Under the pieces are notes generated by a model. It searched no databases, had not been told where the DNA came from, and worked only from the letters and a program-made list of their open reading frames with translations. From positions 1 to 22,762 of the forward strand of contig CAYOEV010000033.1 of assembly GCA_964403075.1 (NCBI GenBank): a stretch of DNA of 22,762 bases, in the 5' to 3' direction. Every line of letters begins with the position of its first letter. Within the stretch, counting starts at the first letter, position 1. This document shows positions 7,557-15,175 of the stretch, in pieces. This DNA is from CAYOEV01 sp964403075 (GTDB lineage Bacteria; Bacteroidota; Bacteroidia; Cytophagales; Cyclobacteriaceae). The position numbers and the translations under genes are program-made.

Positions 7557-7931
7557 TTAATTTTCGATCAGTGCTAGAATGTTGCCACCAGGATCATTGA
7601 ACCAGGCCAGATGGGACCCCTGGTCATCCCATGAAATGCCTTGCTCGTCTGTTTCAAAGGGCGCAGGGTACTGTATGAAGCATACGCCTTTGGCCGCGAG
7701 TTTTGTTACCGCATGTTGAATATCCGACACTTGAAAATTAAGGATCGTATAGTTGGCAGGTAGGTGTGTGTCTTTTTGGTAGATCACGAGTTTTTGTTCG
7801 TAGGGTAAGAAGACGTGTATAAATTTATCACCCTTCAGTGTGGCCGTTAACCCCAATACATCGGCATAAAATGTGAAGCTCTCTTTTATTTTATTGGTGG
7901 AAAAACTTTGATAAATACTAACCGCATTCAT
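7557..7931 (-). CDS. VOC-family (glyoxalase/dioxygenase-fold) protein
   Basis: The 124-residue product has the vicinal oxygen chelate fold: an N-terminal beta-alpha-beta unit with SFTFYADVLGL, a central strand YTILNFQVSDI and a C-terminal SHLAWFNDPGGNILALIE. DPGGN plus the following aliphatic strand is the usual family ending, with Glu as a likely metal ligand. The substrate cannot be told. It lacks the cysteine pair of the C-As lyase ArsI, so the nearby arsenic genes do not identify it. ATG 7931 is preferred over GTG 7940 because AGGTG lies six bases before it. The start overlaps the end of the small upstream gene by 14 nt, so the two are probably translated together. Confidence 0.75.
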   Translation of the reverse strand: MNAVSIYQSFSTNKIKESFTFYADVLGLTATLKGDKFIHVFLPYEQKLVIYQKDTHLPANYTILNFQVSDIQHAVTKLAAKGVCFIQYPAPFETDEQGISWDDQGSHLAWFNDPGGNILALIEN

Positions 7932-8112
7932 GATGCTCACCTTTTTTGGCCTCCATTAAATGGCGTAAAAATGCCTTTTGGTAGTGCCTGTTTCTCCGTT
8001 TACTTTTGGTGGTATTGGCACGTTTACCACTCCTTTTGTCACGAACCATTCGCTCAAGATCTTCCGGTTGTTCTACGTGCTTGTAGTCTTGAATCTGCGT
8101 TCTTTTAGACAT
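7918..8112 (-). CDS. Small basic protein of unknown function
   Basis: A 64-residue, strongly basic protein beginning MSKRTQIQDYKH. The centre (MVRDKRSGKRANTTKSKRRN) is rich in Lys and Arg, and the end carries HLMEAKKGEHHECG. I do not recognise a family. Its coding nature is supported by an ATG start, a uniform charged composition, and its end overlapping the VOC gene start by 14 nt. Such basic peptides often bind RNA, DNA or ribosomes, but that is a guess. ATG 8112 is chosen over a TTG three codons upstream. It lies 155 nt after the acr3 stop and could have its own promoter. Confidence 0.55.
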   Translation of the reverse strand: MSKRTQIQDYKHVEQPEDLERMVRDKRSGKRANTTKSKRRNRHYQKAFLRHLMEAKKGEHHECG

Positions 8113-8267
8113 ATTTTTCAAACGAGTGTCCGGCTACATTCATTCCCTGCGCTCACTAAGTTTTGAAAAAAGCATCTTTGACGCCAAACATCCGGCAGCG
8201 TGTATTGGGGCATTGCATAAACGGCCGCAGTTAGCAATGCAAGATACCAAACGTTTGTGGCCATGCC

Positions 8268-9296
8268 TTAGGCGTAATATTTTTTCCGTAAATAAAAGGC
8301 GACACGCACCAGTAAGATGAGTGCAGGCACTTCCACCAGCGGTCCAATGACGCCGGCAAAAGCCTGGCCGGAGTTGAGACCGAAAACCGCAATGGCCACG
8401 GCAATGGCCAATTCGAAGTTGTTTCCCGCTGCGGTAAAGGAGATGGCTGCATTCCTGTCGTAAGATTCTCCCAATGCTTTGGTGATGAAAAAGCCCAGAA
8501 AAAACATGATAATAAAATATAGCAGCAGTGGCAGTGCAATTCGTAGTACATCGAGTGGTAGCTCAACAATCAGTTCTCCTTTAAGTGAGAACATGACGAC
8601 GATGGTAAACAGCAAGGCGATGAGCGTAACCGGCGATATGCGTGGAATGAATTCCTGGTCATACCATTTCACGCCTTTGACTTTCACGCCTATCATTCGA
8701 CTCAACAGACCCAGCGCAAATGGAAGGCCAAGGTAGATAGCCACACTTTCGGCGATGGTGCGCATGGAAATATCTACCAGGGCACCTTCAAAGCCAAAAT
8801 AAGGAGGCAGCACAGTGATGAAAATCCATGCGTAAAAACTATAACCGAAGACCTGAAAAACACTATTGAGTGCCACCAAACCGGCACCATATTCACTGTT
8901 ACCTTCGGCCAGGTCATTCCATACCAGCACCATGGCAATGCAACGGGCCAAACCGATGAGAATGAGTCCCACCATGTATTCCGGGTGATTGGGCAGAAAG
9001 GTGATGGCGAGCAAAAACATCACTATCGGACCTAAAAACCAGTTAAGTAGCAGTGAGATCAGCAGCGCCCGCAAATTTTGAAACACCTCTGGTAAAAGCG
9101 AATAGTCGACTTTCGCCAGGGGGGGATACATCATCAATATCAACCCGATGGCAATGGGCAGGTTGGTGGCCCCCACGGTCCAACTGTTTATTTGTGCAGG
9201 AATGGCAGGAAATAAATAGCCCAAACCCACTCCCACGAACATAGCAAGAAATATCCATAGGGTAAGGTAGCGATTCAGGAAACCTAGCTTTTTCAT
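8268..9296 (-). CDS. acr3: ACR3-family arsenite efflux transporter
   Basis: The 342-residue integral membrane protein exports arsenite across the inner membrane. About ten hydrophobic segments run from LTLWIFLAMFVGVGLGYLF (residues 11-29) to the last helix ending in LRKKYYA. The two marks of the family are present: Cys119 in the fourth membrane segment (GLARCIAMVLVWNDLA) and Glu322 near the end (VIGPLVEVPALI). GNNFELAIAVAI and FTAAGNN are also typical. Its ATG overlaps the arsC TGA (ATGA, 9293-9296), so translation is coupled. It is the last gene of the arsR-DUF6428-arsC-acr3 unit and should be induced by arsenite through ArsR. Confidence 0.93.
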   Translation of the reverse strand: MKKLGFLNRYLTLWIFLAMFVGVGLGYLFPAIPAQINSWTVGATNLPIAIGLILMMYPPLAKVDYSLLPEVFQNLRALLISLLLNWFLGPIVMFLLAITFLPNHPEYMVGLILIGLARCIAMVLVWNDLAEGNSEYGAGLVALNSVFQVFGYSFYAWIFITVLPPYFGFEGALVDISMRTIAESVAIYLGLPFALGLLSRMIGVKVKGVKWYDQEFIPRISPVTLIALLFTIVVMFSLKGELIVELPLDVLRIALPLLLYFIIMFFLGFFITKALGESYDRNAAISFTAAGNNFELAIAVAIAVFGLNSGQAFAGVIGPLVEVPALILLVRVAFYLRKKYYA

Positions 9297-9904
9297 GTAG
9301 TCAACTGTTTAAAAATGTATTTCATTTCTTTTGCAATTTGCAAACTGGTGGCTGTATATCGGTTCAAAACCTCATCGGTATGGTCGTATGCTTTAGGATC
9401 GGCATAGGTGATGGCGATGCGCTGGTCGGCTCCGGGAATAAAAGGACAGGTTTCATTGGCCTGGTCGCAAGTCATCACTGCCGCGTAATCTTTTGTCGGG
9501 TTGATCTCGTGCTGATACGCTTTAGAAAAACCAATGAGGGGAGGCTGGTTTGTTCCGAATTTAATGGCCCAGACAGGGTTGTTACCTTCCGATAATTGAA
9601 TGGTTTGAAATCCTGCAGTACGCAGCACTTCCAATATGAATGGTTGTATGGCCGTGACCTCGGTGCCCCCTGAATAGGCATGAAAGGAGAACTGACCGTA
9701 ATGAGCAGCCATGGCCTGGGACCACACCTGCGCCAGGTGGCTTCTTCTGGAATTATGCGTACAAATGAATACCAGTTGTAAGGGGAGATGGGTGGCCGCA
9801 TGGAGATATTTGACCAATGGGTCCAGTACTGCTTTACGGTCTGCGCTGATGTCTGACGTTTTTAGTGCGTCAATGGTTTCGTGTATTTTTAAGAAAACAG
9901 CCAT
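9293..9904 (-). CDS. arsC: Arsenate reductase, low-molecular-weight phosphatase (thioredoxin-type) family
   Basis: This 203-residue cytoplasmic enzyme reduces arsenate to arsenite for export by Acr3. The catalytic P-loop is CTHNSRR (Cys48, Arg54; CX5R followed by S). The other two redox cysteines fit the thioredoxin-linked type: Cys146 and Cys153 in TCDQANETCPFIPG, seven residues apart as in S. aureus ArsC. The general-acid Asp169 is in YADPKAYD. An N-terminal extension of about 40 residues before the catalytic strand is longer than in S. aureus ArsC but usual in Bacteroidota. ATG 9904 is taken as start because the upstream in-frame residues lie within the preceding gene; it begins two bases after that gene's stop. 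Confidence 0.9.
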   Translation of the reverse strand: MAVFLKIHETIDALKTSDISADRKAVLDPLVKYLHAATHLPLQLVFICTHNSRRSHLAQVWSQAMAAHYGQFSFHAYSGGTEVTAIQPFILEVLRTAGFQTIQLSEGNNPVWAIKFGTNQPPLIGFSKAYQHEINPTKDYAAVMTCDQANETCPFIPGADQRIAITYADPKAYDHTDEVLNRYTATSLQIAKEMKYIFKQLTT

Positions 9905-9906
9905 GG

Positions 9907-10353
9907 TCAGCAGCAACCTGAAGATGGCGCACACGATGTGGCCACTGTCGCCTGCGGTTCCGGGATGCCACATTGTTCTTTGGCCAGGCAGTCAGTTTGC
10001 AGTGCATGCAGTTCAAAGCCACCCTGTCCTAATTCCAAACCGTATAATTCAATGGTTTTTCCTTGATATTCTACCTCCATAGGCAGATCAGCCAGGTGTA
10101 AGGTGCGCTCGGCTTTCCGTATGATACCCAGTAATTTTTCAGGGCTTAGCCGATGCGCAGTGTCATCGGCAGTCCAAAGCTGCAAACGAATGGTTTCGTT
10201 TTTTCTAAGTTGACCGCCGCAATCAATGAAGGTTTTTTGGACAAGGCCCATTTCGGTCATGTGCAGGTGTGCCGGTACCGATCGCCCGTCAGGCAGGGTG
10301 AAGGCAAGCACTTCCATTTGGTTCAACGCGGATTTAAAGCTACTTAGATGCAT
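9907..10353 (-). CDS. DUF6428-family protein in the ars operon
   Basis: A 148-residue protein of the type found between arsR and arsC in Bacteroidota arsenic operons (DUF6428). It begins MHLSSFKSALNQMEVLAFTL and contains PAHLHMTEMG and an ERTLHLADLPMEVEY stretch. The C-terminus is cysteine-rich, ending CAPSSGCC, with Cys also at TDC and EQC, which could bind arsenite or another soft metal. No catalytic motif is recognised. ATG 10353 begins 11 nt after the arsR stop, and the stop lies 2 nt before arsC, so it is translated in the middle of the operon. The role is unproven; metal binding or chaperoning is an inference from the cysteines and position. Confidence 0.75.
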   Translation of the reverse strand: MHLSSFKSALNQMEVLAFTLPDGRSVPAHLHMTEMGLVQKTFIDCGGQLRKNETIRLQLWTADDTAHRLSPEKLLGIIRKAERTLHLADLPMEVEYQGKTIELYGLELGQGGFELHALQTDCLAKEQCGIPEPQATVATSCAPSSGCC

Positions 10354-10364
10354 ACATTCAATTT

Positions 10365-10691
10365 TTAACAGTCGTGTGTCTCCAAGGGTTGATTTAAAAA
10401 GGACAATAATTGGTCGCGTAGTTGATGCCAGACGTCCGGGTTGATGCAATAGCAAACCCGCTTACCGGCAATGGTGTCCTGGATCAGTCCAGCGTTTTTT
10501 AACTCTTTGAGGTGTTGAGAAATGGTCGGTTGAGCCAAACCAATTTCAAGTACCAAATCGCCACAAATACACGTCTCACTGCGGATAAGGTGGTTCAGGA
10601 TGGCAATTCTCGCCGGATGAGCCAGCAGCCTTGCGGCGGCGGCCAATGCATTTTCTGATGCCGTAAAAGCCTGTGTTTTGGTTAACCCCAT
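10365..10691 (-). CDS. arsR: ArsR/SmtB-family arsenite-responsive repressor
   Basis: A 108-residue winged-helix repressor. The DNA-recognition helix is in LAQPTISQHLKELKNAGLI (residues 52-70). The arsenite-binding pair Cys41 and Cys43 is in SETCICGDLV, the position of the ELCVCDL motif in classical ArsR. More cysteines follow (Cys80 and Cys82 in RVCYCINPD, and the last residue Cys108), possibly a further ligand. As first gene of a minus-strand unit it should repress its own promoter; an imperfect inverted repeat at 10705-10720, 14-29 bases before the start, is a candidate operator. Confidence 0.9.
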   Translation of the reverse strand: MGLTKTQAFTASENALAAAARLLAHPARIAILNHLIRSETCICGDLVLEIGLAQPTISQHLKELKNAGLIQDTIAGKRVCYCINPDVWHQLRDQLLSFLNQPLETHDC

Positions 10692-10704
10692 CTACTTATA
10701 CAAT

Positions 10705-10720
10705 TATTGCAATATTACGA
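10705..10720 (-). promoter_or_regulatory. Candidate ArsR operator
   Basis: On the minus strand, TCGTAATATTGCAATA lies 14 to 29 bases before arsR. It contains the 10-bp palindrome TATTGCAATA (10705-10714) and an imperfect inverted repeat TCGTAAT/ATTGCAA (10707-10720, 5 of 7 positions). Its place before an ArsR gene fits autoregulation, but no clear TAnnTTTG box is seen next to it. Confidence 0.4.
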
Positions 10721-10881
10721 TGAATGTAGTAAAAGGTTGGTTTTTTAAAGTAGAAGTTGGCGTCCTGAGAATTGCTCAGGGTAGGGGTTTTATCGTGTAA
10801 ATATTTAGCGGGAGGCTGTTCAAAAACCGGATCAAGGCATTGGACAGGCTCCTGTAGGACGTCGAGCCCTGGAAAATGGGC

Positions 10882-12597
10882 TCATTGAAGTATTTTGAGC
10901 ACCTGGCCCACGGAAAGTGCGGATGACTCCAGTCCATTCAATTCCATCAGGTCTTCCACCGTCATATTTACCTTTCGGGATATACCGTAAAGCGTATCTC
11001 CAGGTTCCACGGTATAAGGCACCGTGCTTTTGCTTGCCTGGCGTTCTACAAACGGAGGTTTTACCTGCAGGTTTTGACCTTCTGTGATTTGATTGGGGTC
11101 ATCGATCTGGTTCCAGCGCAGGATATCCACCAGTTTTACTTCATACATTCGTGCGATGGACGAAAGTGTTTCGCCTTTGTTGACTGTATGTATGCTTACT
11201 TTTTCATTATTGACTAGAATAGGTGCAGCTTGCTGGGTGGGTAGTTTTTTTGCAACCACTGGTACTTCTTCTTTTTGGTCTGGATTTGCAAAGGGTATGG
11301 GGCCTTTGGGTCTCTTTTCAGCCAGGTATAAAATCTGCCCGGGTTGGATGTCATCTATGACGGTCATTCGATTCAACTTGGCCAGACTTTTCTTTCGGAT
11401 GCCATATTGTTGAGCAACAGACCACAGCGATTCATTTTTTTGTACGATGTGCTGCTCAATGTTGCTGCGTCGTTTTTTCTTCTGCAGGTAGTAAAACTCC
11501 CCCGGTGTCAATTCATCTGTGAAACTGAGGTCATTATTTTTCCTGAATTTTCTTTCGGTAAGGCCGTGTTGGGTAGATAAGTCGATGGCGTGATCCGATT
11601 TCCTGGCCAGAACAGCACGTAACCCATTGAGTTTGATAAGTGTTTGATCTTTCATGGATTTGAGTCCAGGCACCAGTTCATCCGGATATTTTTTACTCAC
11701 GGTGGTGGTTTTAATCTCCTTCGGACCATCTGTTTTGATGACCTTACCACTTCCTGCAAGCAATGGAGCAGCTTCCAGATTGCGGGGAGGCTTACCGGTA
11801 AAGGGCACAATTACTGTGTATATGCGGTCATCAGGTATTTTTCCATCGGAGATCCATTTGTTGAAGGCCATCATTTGTTGTTCATCTGTTTTCAATTCCA
11901 GAGCGATGTCCTCAAGAAATTTATTTTGGCTGTCGGTGTATTCCCCAAGCTGCAGACCTTCTGAGTGTGGCCCTTTTACGGCCCCGTCAAAGGCTACATA
12001 GTAGGCCAGGAATTTGCGTACGTACCAGTGTGTTTTCATGTCGATGGTCATCCGCTGAGCACCGAAGTTGGATTCGTCGATATATTTTTGAGCACCCCCC
12101 CGTCCGGTATTGTAGGCCATGATCGCGTAGACCCAATTGGTATAGTAAAAGTTGTTGCGGTTCAGGTAGCGCGCTGCACCGTGGGAGGCAGCCACAATAT
12201 TTTTTCGTTCGTCGATGCGGCGGTCTACGCGTAAGCCTACCTCACGGGCGGTAAAATCTTTGAATTGCCAGAATCCAACCGCATTGGCCGAAGAAACGGC
12301 ATCTGGAACAAGTGCACTTTCCTGGAGGACCAGGTATTTGACTTCCTGGGGGATACCATGTGCTTTAAATATTCTCTCTATGATGGGAAAGTATAACCTT
12401 GCCCGATCCACTTTCACTTCGAAGTGTCTGGGGGAGGCTGTCAATGAGTTCACGTCTTTTTGAATAGACCGTTGTGCATCCGAAGAAATCTTCAGTGTCA
12501 TATTGCCCAGCTGTAGTGTGCCGGGTACTTCAGGCCCCACGGCCCTTGCCGATTGGGAGAAAACCAGTAGTAAACCAATCAGTAATTCCCTTTTCAT
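10882..12597 (-). CDS. Lytic murein transglycosylase with LysM repeats (MltD-like)
   Basis: A 571-residue secreted cell-wall enzyme. It has a signal peptide (about 1-19, cut after ARA), then an SLT/GH23 domain (about 65-215) with the catalytic Glu93 in LQESALVPDAV, GFWQF at 108-112 and AYNTG at 161-165. It should cleave peptidoglycan glycan strands, forming anhydromuramyl ends. Three LysM domains, which bind peptidoglycan, lie near 382-426, 469-513 and 527-570; 328-371 looks like a worn LysM. The ATG overlaps the methyltransferase stop (ATGA), so it is the last gene of the M16-methyltransferase-transglycosylase unit. A hairpin GAGCCC/GGGCTC (10864-10883) adjoins the stop codon but lacks a T tract. 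Confidence 0.9.
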   Translation of the reverse strand: MKRELLIGLLLVFSQSARAVGPEVPGTLQLGNMTLKISSDAQRSIQKDVNSLTASPRHFEVKVDRARLYFPIIERIFKAHGIPQEVKYLVLQESALVPDAVSSANAVGFWQFKDFTAREVGLRVDRRIDERKNIVAASHGAARYLNRNNFYYTNWVYAIMAYNTGRGGAQKYIDESNFGAQRMTIDMKTHWYVRKFLAYYVAFDGAVKGPHSEGLQLGEYTDSQNKFLEDIALELKTDEQQMMAFNKWISDGKIPDDRIYTVIVPFTGKPPRNLEAAPLLAGSGKVIKTDGPKEIKTTTVSKKYPDELVPGLKSMKDQTLIKLNGLRAVLARKSDHAIDLSTQHGLTERKFRKNNDLSFTDELTPGEFYYLQKKKRRSNIEQHIVQKNESLWSVAQQYGIRKKSLAKLNRMTVIDDIQPGQILYLAEKRPKGPIPFANPDQKEEVPVVAKKLPTQQAAPILVNNEKVSIHTVNKGETLSSIARMYEVKLVDILRWNQIDDPNQITEGQNLQVKPPFVERQASKSTVPYTVEPGDTLYGISRKVNMTVEDLMELNGLESSALSVGQVLKILQ

Positions 12598-13263
12598 AGT
12601 TTTTCCTTTTGCCTGATCTTACGAAGCACCATTAGACCATCGCGTATGGGGAAGAGAACGTTATGCACGCGCGCGTCCCGGTGAATGGTTTCATTAAAAG
12701 CGCTAATGGCGGTGGTGGCTTTATCCTGGCGTGAGTGATCGGTGACATGGCCGCTCCAGAGCACATTGTCTGCTATNNNNNNNNNNTATAATGTAACCCC
12801 CAACAGGTACTTTGTCGATGACAAAATTAAAGTAATTCAGGTAGTTTTCCTTGTCGGCATCTATGAACACCAGGTCAAAAGGGCCGTTGAGACCCGGAAC
12901 AACGTCCAGGGCATCTCCCACTTTCAGTTTTATTTGTGCTGAGAAGGAAGACTCCTCGAAATATTTTTGGGTACGAACCATCAATTCCTCGTTTTTGTCG
13001 ATGGTGATTAGCTCCCCATCGGCCGATAGGCCTTCTGCCAGGCACAGGGCCGCATAGCCCGTGTAGGTTCCGATTTCGAGTACCCGGTGCGGCCGAATCA
13101 TATGACTCAGCATCGATAGCACCCGGCCTTGCAGGTGACCGGACAGCATGCGCGGCTTCAGTACGTGGAGATGAGTTTCACGGTTGATGCGGTGGAGCAG
13201 TTCACTTTCCGCCTGCGAGTGTGCGGCAATGTAATTTTCAAGGTCTTCCGGCAGCCAATCCAT
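12594..13263 (-). CDS. Class I SAM-dependent O-methyltransferase (interrupted by N gap)
   Basis: The product (about 218 residues) is a caffeoyl-CoA/catechol O-methyltransferase-type enzyme. The SAM site is VLEIGTYTGYAALCLAEGL (61-79); the metal-binding FIDADKENY stretch is at 133-141; and GGYII ... ADNVLWSG is the second metal motif. Ten Ns lie exactly within that motif (12777-12786). The codon ATA ends one side and starts the other; merging them gives GGYIIADNVLWSG, the family's normal spacing, so probably nothing is missing. The substrate is unknown. It starts five bases after the M16 protease stop and overlaps the transglycosylase start by four. Confidence 0.85.
12777..12786. other. Ten-N gap in the O-methyltransferase gene, probably an unmerged overlap
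   Basis: On the minus strand the left side ends ACATTATA and the right side begins ATAGCAGAC. Removing the Ns and one ATA gives an unbroken, family-consistent motif, so the gap is probably a placeholder over a 3-nt overlap. Confidence 0.8.
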
Positions 13264-13268
13264 TAGCT

Positions 13269-14504
13269 TCAGTTTTCTGCCAGGTAGGTGAGCGTGCTCA
13301 TGCGTTGGGTATCCAGGTGTCGCTGCGATAGTGTAAGGATTTGTTCGGCGGTGATTCCGTCAATTTCTGCAAACAGCTCGTCGATATCCGGCAGGCGGTC
13401 AAGGTCCAGAAGGCTTTTGGCCATCATGAGCATAAAAGCATTGTTGTTTTCTTCGCTCATGGCCAGTTGTCCTTTTATTTGCTGCTTTGCCTGGTGCAAC
13501 TGCATGCTACCCAGTGGCAATTTTTTGAGTCGGTCCATTTCTCTTAAAAGTACGCGTTGCGCCCTTTTCAGGTTCTTTTGGTCGGTAGCAAAATAGAGCG
13601 TGACCTGACCTACGTCAGAGTATGGCGCGTACTGCGCGTCCGCTCCGTAGACCAGGCCATATTTTTCGCGCAGACTTAGGTTCAGGCGGGAGTTCATTCC
13701 AGGCCCCCCCAGTAAGTTTACCAGGAAAAATAGGGGTATTCGATCCGGATCTTGCAGTCCTATGGTTGGCAGACCCATCATGAAGTGGGCCTGACTGATA
13801 GGTTTACCCACCGCTACTCGCTGGGCCAGGTAGCCATCTGGCTTTTCCCGATAACTGGTTCGGCGTTGGTTGGGCACATCTGCCAGGTATCTCTCAGCCA
13901 TTTTTACGAGCTTGCCGATCGGATAAGGACCCACGCTCGACAAGACCACCTTTTCGGTATCCAGTTGCTTATTGAGAAAAGTATAGAAGTCGTCTTTTCG
14001 GAAAGATCTCACGGTGGCCTCCGTACCCAGAATGTTTTTACCCAATGGATGATGGGCAAACAGGAGTTCATCAAACTCATCCTGTATGGCATCGTCGGGC
14101 GTATCGCGGTACATGGCCATTTCTTCCAAAATGACGCCCTTTTCTCGCTCCAGGTGTTTTTCAGGAAATATGGAATGAAAGGTAATGTCGGCCAGCAGCT
14201 CCACAGCCTTGTCCAGGTGGTTGGCCAATAACGAGGCATGGAAACAAATTTTTTCTTTGGTAGTGTAGGCATTCAGCTCACCCCCCAGTGATTCGAGCCG
14301 GTTGATGATGTGGTAGGCTTTTCGCTTTTCGGTGCCTTTAAAGGCCATGTGCTCCCAAAAATGTGCCAGCCCCTGCTCGTGGGCAGCCTCATCTCTGCTA
14401 CCGATGTCCAGCATGATACCCACATGGGAGACTTTGGAGTCCCAAACTTCTCGATGCACCACCCTGATACCATTTCGCAGCTGTTTAGTTTCAATTTTTG
14501 ACAT
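13269..14504 (-). CDS. M16-family zinc metallopeptidase (insulinase/processing-peptidase type)
   Basis: A 411-residue M16 protease with the inverted zinc motif HFWEH (48-52 from ATG 14504) and the third ligand Glu128 in VILEEMAMYRD, 76 residues after the second His, the right spacing. The second half is the inactive M16 C-terminal domain with REKYGLVYG, which helps bind substrate. No signal peptide is visible, so it is cytoplasmic or exported in some unseen way. ATG 14504 is preferred over TTG 14513. The stop lies 5 nt before the methyltransferase, so it heads a three-gene unit. Physiological substrate unknown. Confidence 0.9.
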   Translation of the reverse strand: MSKIETKQLRNGIRVVHREVWDSKVSHVGIMLDIGSRDEAAHEQGLAHFWEHMAFKGTEKRKAYHIINRLESLGGELNAYTTKEKICFHASLLANHLDKAVELLADITFHSIFPEKHLEREKGVILEEMAMYRDTPDDAIQDEFDELLFAHHPLGKNILGTEATVRSFRKDDFYTFLNKQLDTEKVVLSSVGPYPIGKLVKMAERYLADVPNQRRTSYREKPDGYLAQRVAVGKPISQAHFMMGLPTIGLQDPDRIPLFFLVNLLGGPGMNSRLNLSLREKYGLVYGADAQYAPYSDVGQVTLYFATDQKNLKRAQRVLLREMDRLKKLPLGSMQLHQAKQQIKGQLAMSEENNNAFMLMMAKSLLDLDRLPDIDELFAEIDGITAEQILTLSQRHLDTQRMSTLTYLAEN

Positions 14505-14510
14505 GGGGCG

Positions 14511-14518
14511 CAAATTTA
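14511..14518 (-). promoter_or_regulatory. -7 promoter box for the M16 protease unit
   Basis: TAAATTTG on the minus strand fits TAnnTTTG exactly. It ends only six bases before the ATG at 14504, so transcription would start at or next to the A of the start codon, giving a leaderless or nearly leaderless message. A clear upstream box is missing. Confidence 0.4.
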
Positions 14519-14540
14519 CCCAAGTCTTGTCCAGAATACC

Positions 14541-14567
14541 CCTCCATGGGTATTGAATCCATGGAGG
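14541..14567. repeat. Inverted repeat upstream of the M16 promoter
   Basis: CCTCCATGG and CCATGGAGG form perfect 9-bp arms around a 9-base loop. No T tract follows on either strand. It may be a regulator site or the 5' hairpin of a plus-strand RNA ending at 14677. Confidence 0.45.
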
Positions 14568-14628
14568 TACTTGCAGAATTTTATAATACTTCCTCTTATG
14601 GACCAGCAGTTCACTCTGGATCAGTCAA

Positions 14629-14677
14629 TTCTCGGTTCAGCATGAGAAGGACCCACCCGAAACGGGTGGGTTTTTTT
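14629..14677 (+). terminator. Strong intrinsic terminator on the plus strand without an upstream gene
   Basis: ACCCACCCG (14651-14659), loop AAA, CGGGTGGGT (14663-14671), then seven Ts: a textbook terminator. A weaker hairpin TTCTC...GAGAA (about 14629-14648) stands directly before it. The nearest plus-strand gene upstream is dnaX, 7.3 kb away with minus-strand genes between, so the terminator probably serves a small RNA starting within 14520-14600. Confidence 0.75.
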
Positions 14678-14815
14678 GGTACTGGGCCGGCCTATTCAGT
14701 TACAACGGCCATATTGTGTGCACCTATCGGATGGAATTGATGGCTGTATTCAGTGAAAACATGAGTAATCCTTCGGTAGATCGATGCTAGCATGGAAGGA
14801 AGCCCTGTTCCATTC

Positions 14816-14838
14816 AAAGAAAAGGCATCGCTATGCCT
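14816..14838 (-). terminator. Second minus-strand terminator-like hairpin
   Basis: Reading the minus strand, AGGCAT-AGCG-ATGCCT is followed by TTTCTTT. Stem 14823-14838, six perfect pairs with a four-base loop. It lies downstream of the terminator at 14863-14890 on the same strand, forming a tandem pair. Confidence 0.5.
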
Positions 14839-14862
14839 GCGCGTGGTGGTTGTTGAACAATG

Positions 14863-14890
14863 AAAAAGGCTACCCATTTAGAGTAGCCTT
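14863..14890 (-). terminator. Intrinsic terminator on the minus strand without an upstream gene
   Basis: On the minus strand AAGGCTAC, a 9-base loop and GTAGCCTT lead into a run of five Ts (A14863-14867 on plus). The nearest minus-strand gene upstream ends at 17562, with two plus-strand genes in between, so the transcript being ended probably begins within 14891-15170. A TATAAT-like sequence lies 5' of it near 14930, but that is not the usual Bacteroidota promoter form. Confidence 0.6.
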
Positions 14891-15123
14891 AACACCGGTT
14901 TTGTCTGTATTACCGCGTGAGACCCTATTATACCCTAAATTTCATAGTCGGCAATCAAATGCCAGGTTCACGGTAATCACTGATCCAAGTCGTTTCAGGT
15001 TGGATTGACTTTGCTTTCCACAGAACTCCAAAGACCGTGCCATTGTAATTTTCCAAGAGAAAATTGAATTCTTATGGGTCATTTAGATTGACTTGTGCGC
15101 CTATTAATTCGGCCTTTTGGGTC

Positions 15124-15152
15124 TTGTAGCGCGGCAGGTTTGTCTAGATTTG
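15124..15152 (+). promoter_or_regulatory. Bacteroidota promoter for the CBS-domain gene
   Basis: TAGATTTG (15145-15152) matches TAnnTTTG exactly, with TTG at 15124-15126, 18 bases upstream, as the distal box. Transcription would begin near 15158, leaving a leader of about 18 nt before ATG 15176. Confidence 0.6.
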
Positions 15153-15175
15153 CCCACGTAACGCGACAGGTAATC

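Noticed and set aside
7557..7931. VOC protein as the C-As lyase ArsI, given nearby arsenic genes
   Set aside because: It lacks the conserved cysteine pair and is separated from the ars operon.
14784..15008. 74-residue plus-strand open frame between the M16 and CBS-domain genes
   Set aside because: It runs through two perfect hairpins and has no family resemblance.
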